In this document: piece after piece, positions 7,811 to 14,473 of the stretch | Position numbering within the stretch: position 1 is the stretch's first letter | Layout of the letters: the number at the start of each line of letters is the position of its first letter | Assembly: GCA_964471665.1 (NCBI GenBank) | Contig: CAYYHG010000014.1 | Location: 1-27,274, forward strand | DNA from: SW-9-67-25 sp964471665 | GTDB taxonomy: Archaea; Halobacteriota; Halobacteria; Halobacteriales; Haloarculaceae | Length of the DNA: 27,274 nucleotides | Direction: 5' to 3' | Notes under the pieces: generated by a model | Database searches by the model: none | What the model saw: the letters and a program-made list of their open reading frames with translations, nothing else | What the model was told of the DNA's origin: nothing | Translations under genes and position numbers: made by a program

Positions 7811-8863
7811 TCACCACGTCCCGTGGAAAGTGTCGAAAGAGAGGTCCTCGAGAGGTTTGTTGCCGACGGCGATCTCGTACTCGCCGGGGGTCAAAAGCGG
7901 TGTGTCGAACTGCGGGCCGTCGTCGGTCGTGACGCGCGGACAGCCCGTGTTGACGTAGGCGTCGAGTCCGAAGTTTCGCAGACGGTCCGGTGTCACCTCG
8001 TCCATCGTGATGAGGTAGGCGTCGTCGTTGTCCGCGACGATCTCCTGGGCGCGTTCGAAGCGACCCTGGCCGATCTTCGTACAGTAGATGACGCCCCACT
8101 GTCGGGCGTCCATCGCCTTGTGGACTGTTGCGTAGCGCTGTTTGATGAACTGGTCGGCGTCCGCGACGGTGACGACGTTGTTGACGGGGTCGGCGATGAC
8201 CACCTTCTTGTCGGGGTGTTCCATTGCGAGTCCGAGTGGGTGGAACTTCCCGCCGCCGACGTAGAGGACGTGTTCGGCGTCGATGTCCGCCGACGCGTAG
8301 TTACAGCCCAGGACCTGTCCCTCGTGGGTCAGGCGGTCGTCGCCCCGGCGGGTGTGGACCTCGTAGCCGTCCTCCTCGAGCAGCGACCGCATCTCCTCGA
8401 ACTTGTTCATGTGCTGGGCCGTCGTGACCAGTCCGACGTCGGGATCCGCCGAGGGAGCGGGCAGTTCCTCGTCGAGCGCCTGTTCGACGATGGGCGCCAC
8501 GTCGACGTTCGAGAACAGAGGAACGTAGACGATGCCCTTCGACTCCTTCATCGGAGAGTGGCCGAAATGGACGAACACGTCTGTCCGGCGCATCAGTTCG
8601 GTGTCGAGGTCACATGCTCCGTAGCAGGGCTGGCCGGAGATGAGTACCGTCGCCTCGGGGAGCAGCTCCCGGAGGTCGTCGGCGACCGCGGGACCGCGCC
8701 GTTTCAGCCCTTCCGGGAACTGCAACCCCACCGAGTCGGCGTCCTGTTCTTCGACCGCCGTCATCACCCGGTCGAGTTCGTAGTCCCACTCCCGGTCGTG
8801 CTTGAGGGTCATTCCCGTGTTCCGGAGGTCGCCGGCCGACCGGTCTGTCGATTCCTGGCTCAT
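7811..8863 (-). CDS. dph2: Diphthamide biosynthesis enzyme Dph2 (3-amino-3-carboxypropyl transferase)
   Basis: This 350-residue enzyme transfers the 3-amino-3-carboxypropyl group of SAM to a histidine of elongation factor 2, the first step of diphthamide synthesis. It is a noncanonical radical SAM enzyme. The three expected [4Fe-4S] ligands are visible: Cys84 in SGQPCYGACD, Cys187 in LGCNYAS and Cys308 in NTGCPRV. One cysteine falls in each of the three repeated domains, as in archaeal homodimeric Dph2. LQFPEGL (47-53) is the usual N-terminal motif. ATG 8863 is supported by a TATA box 28 bases upstream; the longer frame from 9106 is noncoding and crosses a repeat element. It heads a likely dph2-methyltransferase operon. 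Confidence 0.95.
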   Translation of the reverse strand: MSQESTDRSAGDLRNTGMTLKHDREWDYELDRVMTAVEEQDADSVGLQFPEGLKRRGPAVADDLRELLPEATVLISGQPCYGACDLDTELMRRTDVFVHFGHSPMKESKGIVYVPLFSNVDVAPIVEQALDEELPAPSADPDVGLVTTAQHMNKFEEMRSLLEEDGYEVHTRRGDDRLTHEGQVLGCNYASADIDAEHVLYVGGGKFHPLGLAMEHPDKKVVIADPVNNVVTVADADQFIKQRYATVHKAMDARQWGVIYCTKIGQGRFERAQEIVADNDDAYLITMDEVTPDRLRNFGLDAYVNTGCPRVTTDDGPQFDTPLLTPGEYEIAVGNKPLEDLSFDTFHGTW

Positions 8864-8887
8864 TGGAGACGTGTTGGCTCCGGGCGC

Positions 8888-8895
8888 GTATAACG
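8888..8895 (-). promoter_or_regulatory. TATA box of dph2
   Basis: CGTTATAC on the minus strand is centred 28 bases upstream of ATG 8863, indicating a leaderless transcript and excluding upstream starts. Confidence 0.65.
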
Positions 8896-8941
8896 ACAGC
8901 GTTCCCGAGACAGGCAGCTGTACACTGACGGGTGTCACTGT

Positions 8942-8974
8942 TATACTGCTCACGGGCTTGTAGCCGACAGTATA
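8942..8974. repeat. Half-length copy of palindromic element family A
   Basis: A 33-bp unit beginning TATACTG and ending CAGTATA. It matches the right half of the 84-bp elements at 17521-17604 and 19061-19144 (shared core ACTGCTCACGGGCTT). It lies between the divergent dph2 and YlbF-family genes, away from both stop codons. It looks like an internally deleted or decayed copy. Confidence 0.75.
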
Positions 8975-9126
8975 CTCGCCGTCGGCCGTGGCGGGACAGA
9001 TCGGTGGTGACGAGACGCGGACCGGCCACGCTTCGAGGGCCGCGGGGATACAGGTACGACGGTCCGTGCGAGTCGTGGGATCGCCCACCGGCAGTTCTTT
9101 AGGCAATGATTCCCAACGTGAGGGTG

Positions 9127-9522
9127 ATGAGCATCGAGACAGACGCCGCGACGGACGCCGAACCGAGCGTCGAGGACCTCGCCCGCTCGCTCGGCGAGGG
9201 CATCACCGAACTTCCCGAGTACCAGCGGTTCGTCGACGCCAAGGCAGAGGTCGAGGCCGACGACCAGGCACAGGCCAAAATCGAGGAGTTCGAGGGCATC
9301 CGCGAGGATTTCATGCTCGCACGGAAGACAGGCCAGGCCACAGAGGAGGACCTGCGAGAACTGCAGGAGACACAGGAAGAACTCCACGACCTGCCGGTGA
9401 TGAGTGACTTCCTGCAGGCCCAGAACGAACTCGAGCTCCGCCTCCAGGAACTCAACGAACTCGTGAGCGACCCGCTCGCGGTCGACTTCGGCGAGAAGGC
9501 CGGCGGTTGCTGCCAGGATTGA
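9127..9522 (+). CDS. YlbF/YmcA (DUF964, RicF-like) family protein
   Basis: A 131-residue all-helical acidic protein with the YlbF-family core: LARSLGEGITELPEYQRF, a central helix with Gln/Glu repeats, and PVMSDFLQAQNEL (90-101). In Bacillus the Ric proteins of this family form a complex with YaaT that carries Fe-S clusters and affects RNA processing. Here the C-terminus carries Cys128-Cys129 in GGCCQD, a possible metal or cluster ligand pair. ATG 9127 is preferred over 9106 because TTCTTTA at 9095-9101 is centred 29 bases upstream. The TGA stop (9520-9522) is also the first three bases of a palindromic repeat. The molecular role in archaea is unknown. Confidence 0.8.
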   Translation: MSIETDAATDAEPSVEDLARSLGEGITELPEYQRFVDAKAEVEADDQAQAKIEEFEGIREDFMLARKTGQATEEDLRELQETQEELHDLPVMSDFLQAQNELELRLQELNELVSDPLAVDFGEKAGGCCQD

Positions 9523-9605
9523 TAGGGACGGTTGTAGCCGTTTTCCAGGACAACCGCCCGTCGCCGTGCGGGTGATCCGGTACAGAACTACAACCGTCCC
9601 TATGA
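9520..9605. repeat. Palindromic element family B, copy 1 (86 bp)
   Basis: Terminal inverted repeats of 18 bases: TGATAGGGACGGTTGTAG at the left, and at the right the complement with one mismatch (ends CCCTATGA). An inner CCGCCCGTCG...GCGGGTG hairpin sits at the centre. Copy 2 at 11883-11968 is identical at 78 of the last 81 positions, with no gaps. The left terminus supplies the TGA stop of the YlbF-family gene. No flanking direct repeat was seen. Confidence 0.9.
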
Positions 9606-9672
9606 ACAGTCTCGGTCGATACTGGCTCCGGTTTCCGAAACCTCTTAGCCCCGTCCCCGTCGAGACGACAGC

Positions 9673-10506
9673 ATGAGAGACGTACACTCGGACTGGGGAG
9701 ACTGGCTGCCACGGGCCATCGAAGACGCCACTCCGGACGGGCTCGCGATCTGGTATCTCGGGTGCAACGGGTTCGTACTGAAGAGTGCGGGCGGGACGAC
9801 AGTGTTCATCGATCCGTACCTCGGCACCGGCGACCCGCCACGGACGGTGCGGATGATCCCCGTTCCCTTCGATCCGACGGACATCGCGGCGGCCGACGCA
9901 GTCTTCGCGACACACGAACACACCGACCACGTCGACGGCCCGAGCCAGGGGCCAATTCTCGAACGGACCGGCGCGGGGTTCTACGCCCCAGACGCGTCGC
10001 TCGCGGTCGTCCGCGAGGAAGGGTGGCGCGAGACCTGGGACATCGATCCGGGCCAGTTCGAACGCGTCTCGGAAGGGGACGCAGTCCGGATCGGTGACCT
10101 CACCGTTCGGGTTGCAAACGCCCACGACCCCGACGCAGAACACCCGGTCTCCTACGTTGTCCAGCACCAGTCCGGGACCTTCTTCCACGCGGGCGACGCC
10201 CGCGCGGGCGGGTTCGAGGCTGTCGGCGACACGTACGACATCGACGTTGGAGCCGTCGCGTTCGGTTCAGTCGGAATGATCCGCGACAGCGACACCGGTG
10301 AACCGACACGCACGAAGTGGTACAACGACGAGAACATGGCAGTCGAGGCTGCCAACGAGCTCCAGGTCGACCGACTGATACCGACCCACTGGGACATGTG
10401 GAAGGGGCTGACTGCCGATCCGACTGCGCTGCACTCACACAGCAACAGTTTCCAATATCCAAAGCGGCTGGACGTTCTCGAGATCGGAGACAGGCTGGAT
10501 CACTGA
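9673..10506 (+). CDS. UlaG-like metallo-beta-lactamase-fold hydrolase
   Basis: A 277-residue metallo-beta-lactamase-fold protein. THEHTDHVDG (80-89) is the HxHxDH metal motif; ADARAGG-type (HAGDAR) and PTHWDMW segments further on supply the later ligands. The start GLAIWYLGCNGFVLKSAGGTTVFIDPYL is that of the UlaG branch (L-ascorbate-6-phosphate lactonase and many unassigned hydrolases). No ascorbate-pathway genes are nearby, so the substrate is unknown. The start is supported by a TCTTAG box about 28 bases upstream. It is flanked by family B repeat copy 1 and has a T-rich stretch after the stop. Confidence 0.83.
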   Translation: MRDVHSDWGDWLPRAIEDATPDGLAIWYLGCNGFVLKSAGGTTVFIDPYLGTGDPPRTVRMIPVPFDPTDIAAADAVFATHEHTDHVDGPSQGPILERTGAGFYAPDASLAVVREEGWRETWDIDPGQFERVSEGDAVRIGDLTVRVANAHDPDAEHPVSYVVQHQSGTFFHAGDARAGGFEAVGDTYDIDVGAVAFGSVGMIRDSDTGEPTRTKWYNDENMAVEAANELQVDRLIPTHWDMWKGLTADPTALHSHSNSFQYPKRLDVLEIGDRLDH

Positions 10507-10513
10507 CACCCTC

Positions 10514-10530
10514 TCGTTTTTCTCGTCTTA
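10514..10530 (+). terminator. Possible T-tract terminator
   Basis: CTCTCGTTTTTCTCGTCTT begins 7 bases after the UlaG-like stop. Pyrimidine/T-rich tracts without a hairpin are the common archaeal terminator form. Weak, sequence-only evidence. Confidence 0.3.
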
Positions 10531-10570
10531 TCATTACTGAAATTAGTTACCGCTGGACGCTGGCAGACAG

Positions 10571-10578
10571 TTTTAATA
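10571..10578 (+). promoter_or_regulatory. TATA box of coiled-coil protein gene
   Basis: TTTTAATA is centred 29 bases upstream of ATG 10603, a textbook haloarchaeal leaderless promoter. Confidence 0.7.
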
Positions 10579-10602
10579 CCTTCGATTCGGTACCACGAAC
10601 AC

Positions 10603-11862
10603 ATGAGCGACTCACAGGCTTACGACGAGGTGACGGTGGGATCGAGCGGGGTGACGGTCAAAAAACGGTTCGAGGAAGACGAGTTCCCGGTGCCGGCGAT
10701 TGCATTCGAGTTCGCTTCTGAGCGGGAGGAGTCGGTGCGGGTACGTCTCTCGGACCAGGTACCCGAGGGCGTCGCCGTCGAGGACCTGGGGTTCCATCCG
10801 GAGTACGGGAGCGAGTACTGGGAGATCAACAACGACACGATCATTTTCGAGCGGGAACTGGGGGCCGGTTCGGACTACACGAGCGTGTACGGGATCCGCG
10901 CGACGGGAACCGACGACATCAAGCAGTTCCTCACAGAGCCGGTCATCGAAGAGGTCGACCCGCCCCTTCCCGGGGACGAAATCGCCGCGGAGACAGACCC
11001 CGGGGGGATTCTCTCTGGCGGCGACGACGTCGTCAGGGACGTCATCTCGGGAGAAGGGGAGATTCCGGGGCTCGAAGAGAGCGACGAGGAAGGCGACGAA
11101 GAGGTCGAGAAACTGGACCTGACAGATCCGACGACGTCCGACGAGACGGTCGAAGGGACCGGAACGACAACCGGGGGGTACGGGGGAAGTGTGATCGCGG
11201 CGATGGCAGAGGAGATCCGGTCCGAGGACGTGACTATCGACGACCTGAAACTCGTACAGCGTGCCATCGATCACGTTGCCGAGGACAGGTCGGACGGCAG
11301 TACCGACGCCCGTGTCGAACAGCTCCAGACCGACATCGCGGACCTCCGTGCGTACACGAATGCGATGGAGGAGTTTCTCGACGAAAACGGGACGGGCGAA
11401 CAACTGATCGAAGACTTCGAGTCGGAACTGGCGTCGTTCCGGACCCGTCTCGACGAGATGGGATCGGAACTCGACTCCAACACTGATATAATCGAGAACG
11501 TGGAGGGGACAGTCGACTCGGTCAGCGAGGAGATGGACGGCGTGACCACGAACGTCGAGGACATGCAGTCGGACGTCGAACGGATCGACGCCGAGGTCGA
11601 GAGCGTCTCGTCCAGTCTCGACGACATCGAAACAAAGGTGAGTGAGATCGACGACATCGAAGCGCGGATCGACGACATCGAGGACGTCGGATCGAGGCTC
11701 GAAGATCTCGACGAGGTCGTCGAGAACATCCAGTCCACTATCGAGGATCTGGAAGAGGAAATCACAGACGGGGACGTCGTCCAGCGTCTCGACACGATGG
11801 AATCGGATGTCGAGGAACTCCGGAACTGGCAGGAACAGATCAAGCAAACGTTCGGCGGATGA
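10603..11862 (+). CDS. Soluble long coiled-coil protein with N-terminal beta domain
   Basis: A 419-residue very acidic cytoplasmic protein with no signal peptide or membrane helix. Residues 1-110 look beta-rich (VRVRLSDQVPEGVAVEDLGF, IIFERELGAGSDY) and may be a beta-sandwich. Residues 115-200 are an acidic Gly/Thr linker. A helical region follows (about 205-250), then an uninterrupted coiled coil (about 235-415) with heptad-like repeats built of DIE, VEEL, SVSS and IDDIE units. The C-terminus is QEQIKQTFGG. The repeat pattern recalls the rods of chemoreceptors and SMC-like scaffolds but has no receptor tip. It converges on a chemoreceptor locus, so a scaffold or polarity role is possible, but function is unknown. 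Confidence 0.8.
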   Translation: MSDSQAYDEVTVGSSGVTVKKRFEEDEFPVPAIAFEFASEREESVRVRLSDQVPEGVAVEDLGFHPEYGSEYWEINNDTIIFERELGAGSDYTSVYGIRATGTDDIKQFLTEPVIEEVDPPLPGDEIAAETDPGGILSGGDDVVRDVISGEGEIPGLEESDEEGDEEVEKLDLTDPTTSDETVEGTGTTTGGYGGSVIAAMAEEIRSEDVTIDDLKLVQRAIDHVAEDRSDGSTDARVEQLQTDIADLRAYTNAMEEFLDENGTGEQLIEDFESELASFRTRLDEMGSELDSNTDIIENVEGTVDSVSEEMDGVTTNVEDMQSDVERIDAEVESVSSSLDDIETKVSEIDDIEARIDDIEDVGSRLEDLDEVVENIQSTIEDLEEEITDGDVVQRLDTMESDVEELRNWQEQIKQTFGG

Positions 11863-11882
11863 GCAGGGCGACACTGCTCACA

Positions 11883-11968
11883 GGGACGGGACGGTTGTAG
11901 CCGTTTTCCAGGACAACCGCCCGTCGTCGGGCGGGTGATCCGGTACAGAACTACAACCGTCCCTATCA
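11883..11968. repeat. Palindromic element family B, copy 2 (86 bp)
   Basis: Near-identical to copy 1 at 9520-9605 (78 of 81 positions from GGGACGG to the right end). The right terminus CCCTATCA keeps the family TATSA end; the outermost five bases of the left arm are changed (GGGAC instead of TSATA). The inner hairpin CCGCCCG-TCGT-CGGGCGG is perfect here, while copy 1 carries substitutions, so the stem is better preserved in this copy. It begins 20 bases after the coiled-coil gene stop. Confidence 0.9.
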
Positions 11969-12065
11969 GTCCAGCGTTCCGGACCATCTTTTTACCATCG
12001 CCCTCCAACTCGATACAGCGGAGGATAGCCCGTACCCCACCGGGCTCTCGTATCCGTACACCTCC

Positions 12066-12173
12066 TCACCCTCGTCCGAGTGAACCCCTGCACTCTGTAC
12101 ACCTGCCAGATGGGTGGTGGGTACGGTTTCGGCATCCATCAGTTCTGCATATCGTGGCCTGGACTACTGACAT
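12066..12173 (-). CDS. Small CxxxxC...CxxC zinc-finger protein, 35 residues
   Basis: A 35-codon frame from ATG 12173 to TGA 12066 encodes MSVVQATICRTDGCRNRTHH followed by PSGRCTECRGSLGRG. Cys9-x4-Cys14 and Cys25-x2-Cys28 form a four-cysteine zinc-binding pattern. Haloarchaea encode many tiny proteins with paired CxxC-type motifs, several of which affect biofilm, swarming or stress. A TATA-like GCATTATACG (12199-12208, minus strand) is centred about 30 bases upstream, so a leaderless transcript is expected. Codon use (TCA, GTA, ATA, AGA, ACT, GGA) is much less G/C-ended than in neighbours. It lies between the transducer stop and repeat B copy 2. Function unknown. Confidence 0.72.
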   Translation of the reverse strand: MSVVQATICRTDGCRNRTHHPSGRCTECRGSLGRG

Positions 12174-12198
12174 TGTGTGAACCGTCTGGCCCTGGTGA

Positions 12199-12208
12199 CG
12201 TATAATGC
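12199..12208 (-). promoter_or_regulatory. TATA-like box of the small zinc-finger gene
   Basis: GCATTATACG on the minus strand, about 30 bases upstream of ATG 12173. It gives this tiny gene its own promoter, separate from the transducer operon ending at 12263. Confidence 0.55.
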
Positions 12209-12262
12209 GAGTCTCTGTTACTGGATTCGAAACACCGGGCTTCCTGCCGAATTATACGAGGT

Positions 12263-13861
12263 TCACCTGCGAGTGACCTGGCCACCGTCAGCGGACGCTC
12301 CCCGCCCGGGAGCAGTGGCGTCCGGCCGAGGACCAGTAGATTCCTGCCCGGCACCGATAGTGAACGTGTCGAGACGGTCCCGGAGCGAGTCGGCCTGTTC
12401 GGCCAGTGTCTGTGCGCTCTGGGCGACCTGCGTGAGCGAGGAGGTCTGTTCCTCGGCGGCTGCCGAGACGTTGTCCGATTCGGTGCTCACCTGATCGGCT
12501 GATTCCGCGATCTCGTCGATCATGCTCGCGATCTCCTCCGTCGAGGCGGCCTGGTCGTCGGTGGCCCCACTGATCTCCTGGACGCCCCGGTTTGCCTCCT
12601 CGACGCTCTCCGCGATGTCGTCCAGGGCCCCGAATGCGTCTTCGATTGTTTCAGTTCCGGTGGTGATGCTGTCACCCATCTCTTGGATGTCCGCGACTGC
12701 GTCTCGGGACATCGACTGAATCTCGTCGATACGCGTCTCGATATCGCCCGTCGCCTCGCTGACCTCGCCGGCAAGTCCTTTAATCTCGTCGGCGACGACC
12801 GCGAAGCCTTCGCCGGCTTCACCGGCCCTGGCAGCCTCGATCGAGGCGTTCAGCGCCAGCATGTTCGTCTGTTCGGCGATGTCGGTGATCAGATCGACGA
12901 TGTCGTTGATCTCCTCGATCTCGGTTGCCAGCGTCTGGATTTCCTCGACTGTCTCCTGGGAACTCTGCTCGATTGTCGACATCTCCGTCATGGCGTCGGC
13001 GGCAGCCTCCTGTCCGCGTTGCCCGATCTCGGCAGTCTTCTGGGAGGTCGCTGCGATTTCGTCGGCCGACGAGGCGACCTCTTCGACCGTGCCCGAGAGA
13101 CTCTGCATCTCAGCAGCGACCTCCCCGAGGTTCCCCGACTGTGCCTGGGCGTCTGCGGAGATTTCCTGGACCGACTCGCTCACCTGTTCGCTGGCACTCT
13201 GACTCTCCTCGGTGCTGGCGGTGACCTCCTCGCTGGAGGCGGCAACCTCGTCTGCGAACGACCGGATCTGGGCGAAGGTACCCTCCAGTTCGTCCATCAT
13301 TTCGTTGAAGCCGTCGGCGATGTCGCTCATCGCGGAACTCCGGCTCTCCGGGTTCATCCGCTCGGTGAGGTCGCCCCCGGCAGCACGTTCCATCGTCGCG
13401 CTGAAATGCGAGGCTTTCTCCTGGAGGTGGTCGTTCAGTTGCTCGGCTTCCTGTTTGGCTTTCTCGGCTTCTGCCCGCGCAGACTCGGCTTCCTGTTTGG
13501 CCTGCTCCGCTTCCCTCTCTGACTGTTCGGCCTGCTGTTGCTGGCGTTCGGTTTCGACCTGCGACTGTTTCAGATCCTGAACAACCGCCATCGTGCCGAT
13601 TGATCCAATGGCGAACACGCCGACGACGATAGTCTGGAGGGACGTGCTGAGCGTATCCATCAGTTCGCCCTGTACACCCACCCATTCGACAGTGACCAGC
13701 CCCATCCAGAGAGCACCGGCGACTGCGACGACGACGAACGTCGCCCAGAAGGTCTGTTCGAGGTCGGTGTCACGGTAGTTCAGTGCGCCGATGGCGATTG
13801 CGATCAGGAATCCGAGCGTCCCAACCGCGTCGAACAGCGGGATGATCTGCTCTGCGACCAT
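12263..13861 (-). CDS. Methyl-accepting chemotaxis-type transducer (Htr) with three N-terminal helices
   Basis: A 532-residue membrane signal transducer. Three hydrophobic helices (about 9-27, 38-60, 75-94) are joined by short loops, so there is no large outer ligand domain. A long charged coiled coil (97-150, AKQEAE-type repeats) leads to a HAMP-like segment (152-200). A classic cytoplasmic signalling hairpin follows, with its tip at 328-363 (EQTNMLALNASIEAARAGEA then GEGFAVVADEIKGLA), the CheA/CheW contact region. Glu/Gln pairs in the rods are candidate methylation sites. Input is probably membrane-borne. The Shine-Dalgarno GGAGGTG overlaps the last codons of the upstream small membrane gene (stop TAA at 13865-13867), implying translational coupling. 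No che genes occur in the window. Confidence 0.95.
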   Translation of the reverse strand: MVAEQIIPLFDAVGTLGFLIAIAIGALNYRDTDLEQTFWATFVVVAVAGALWMGLVTVEWVGVQGELMDTLSTSLQTIVVGVFAIGSIGTMAVVQDLKQSQVETERQQQQAEQSEREAEQAKQEAESARAEAEKAKQEAEQLNDHLQEKASHFSATMERAAGGDLTERMNPESRSSAMSDIADGFNEMMDELEGTFAQIRSFADEVAASSEEVTASTEESQSASEQVSESVQEISADAQAQSGNLGEVAAEMQSLSGTVEEVASSADEIAATSQKTAEIGQRGQEAAADAMTEMSTIEQSSQETVEEIQTLATEIEEINDIVDLITDIAEQTNMLALNASIEAARAGEAGEGFAVVADEIKGLAGEVSEATGDIETRIDEIQSMSRDAVADIQEMGDSITTGTETIEDAFGALDDIAESVEEANRGVQEISGATDDQAASTEEIASMIDEIAESADQVSTESDNVSAAAEEQTSSLTQVAQSAQTLAEQADSLRDRLDTFTIGAGQESTGPRPDATAPGRGASADGGQVTRR

Positions 13862-13864
13862 CGT

Positions 13865-14167
13865 TTACACCTCCGCCCCGGCCTGTGTGTCGTCGTCGGT
13901 CTCGATAGATCGCTGTCTGTACATATACGCCGCGACGGCGAACGCAATCCCGGCCCCCATGTTCCCGAGAAGGTGCTCGGAGAAATTCAGCAGGTCCGGC
14001 AAGAAGAGGTTCTCGAAGTTCGTCGCAAACGCGGCGAAGAGCAAAAACCCGTACGGGAGGACGAACAACTGTGAGACCTTCCCGTAGTACAGTGCCACCG
14101 GAACGAGTCCGATTGCCGCGACGATCAACACGACAAACGCCTGCGGATCCATTCCGAATACCACCAT
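13865..14167 (-). CDS. Small three-helix membrane protein coupled to the transducer
   Basis: A 100-residue protein with hydrophobic helices at about 10-28, 33-50 and 70-88, and an acidic hydrophilic tail (ETDDDTQAGAEV). Between helices 2 and 3 is the amphipathic segment NFENLFLPDLLNFSEHLL. ATG 14167 has GGAGG 11 bases upstream; a second ATG at 14152 is possible. It ends three bases before the transducer ATG and carries the transducer's ribosome binding site in its last codons. It is therefore likely to be made together with the transducer and may be its sensory or accessory subunit (inference). The helix arrangement is like the transducer's own N-terminus, although sequence similarity is weak by eye. 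Confidence 0.8.
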   Translation of the reverse strand: MVVFGMDPQAFVVLIVAAIGLVPVALYYGKVSQLFVLPYGFLLFAAFATNFENLFLPDLLNFSEHLLGNMGAGIAFAVAAYMYRQRSIETDDDTQAGAEV

Positions 14168-14258
14168 TTTATTTCCTGCCTCCGATTTCGCTGATTCTGT
14201 GTGTCATGTGCTACACGCAGCAAGTCTGCAGCGTGCCATACAAACCCCAGGACTAAAT

Positions 14259-14272
14259 TATCATATATGATA
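14259..14272. promoter_or_regulatory. Perfect 14-bp AT-rich palindrome, candidate operator or promoter element
   Basis: TATCATATATGATA is its own complement. It stands about 92-105 bases upstream of the three-helix membrane gene in a locally AT-rich patch. It could be a TATA element with a long leader or a regulator site. It also resembles two repeat-element ends (TATCA, TGATA) back to back around TATA. Confidence 0.4.
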
Positions 14273-14321
14273 CTATCCGCGGCAGCGAGAGAGTCCCGCT
14301 CTTCCCGTGAGAGACGAGTGC

Positions 14322-14400
14322 ATACCGGTCGACGTAACTTTTGATACTTCTCAGCCAGACGTTTCCGGCTGAAAGTATCAGGGCTTACGTCGACCGGTAT
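14322..14400. repeat. 79-bp nested inverted repeat (hairpin)
   Basis: Outer arms ATACCGGTCGACGTAA (14322-14337) and its exact complement (14385-14400) enclose inner arms TGATACTTCTCAGCC and GGCTGAAAGTATCA (14342-14380), complementary except for one extra base. The loop is about ten bases. The inner 39-bp unit has the TGATAC...GTATCA ends also seen in element family A, suggesting an insertion inside an older palindrome. It is located downstream of the histidine kinase gene. Confidence 0.9.
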
Positions 14401-14473
14401 ACCGACGCTCTGTCGAAACCGAGGACCGAACAGGGCGGGCGTGAATCGCGTCCACTATCAGGTGGATGGAATA

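Larger units (their letters stand above)
14168..14473. other. Gene-free stretch with palindromes
   Basis: No convincing coding frame. It holds the upstream region of the three-helix/transducer operon: an imperfect inverted repeat CACGCAGCA...TGCAGCGTG at 14214-14235 and a perfect AT-rich palindrome TATCATATATGATA at 14259-14272. It also holds a 79-bp nested hairpin at 14322-14400 and the 3' flank of the histidine kinase gene. The palindromes are candidate operators for the transducer operon. Confidence 0.6.

Noticed and set aside
8950..10188. 412-residue minus-strand frame across the YlbF-family and hydrolase genes
   Set aside because: It passes through repeat B copy 1 and is antisense to two recognisable genes; no family resemblance.
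10612..11874. 420-residue minus-strand frame opposite the coiled-coil gene
   Set aside because: Stop codons are rare on the antisense of GC-rich genes. The plus strand has the promoter, the start and a regular heptad pattern; the antisense product has none.
14071..14256. 61-residue plus-strand frame with a CxxC-like CVMCYTQQVC segment
   Set aside because: Its first part is antisense to the three-helix membrane gene, there is no promoter at leaderless spacing, and the cysteines do not form two knuckles.
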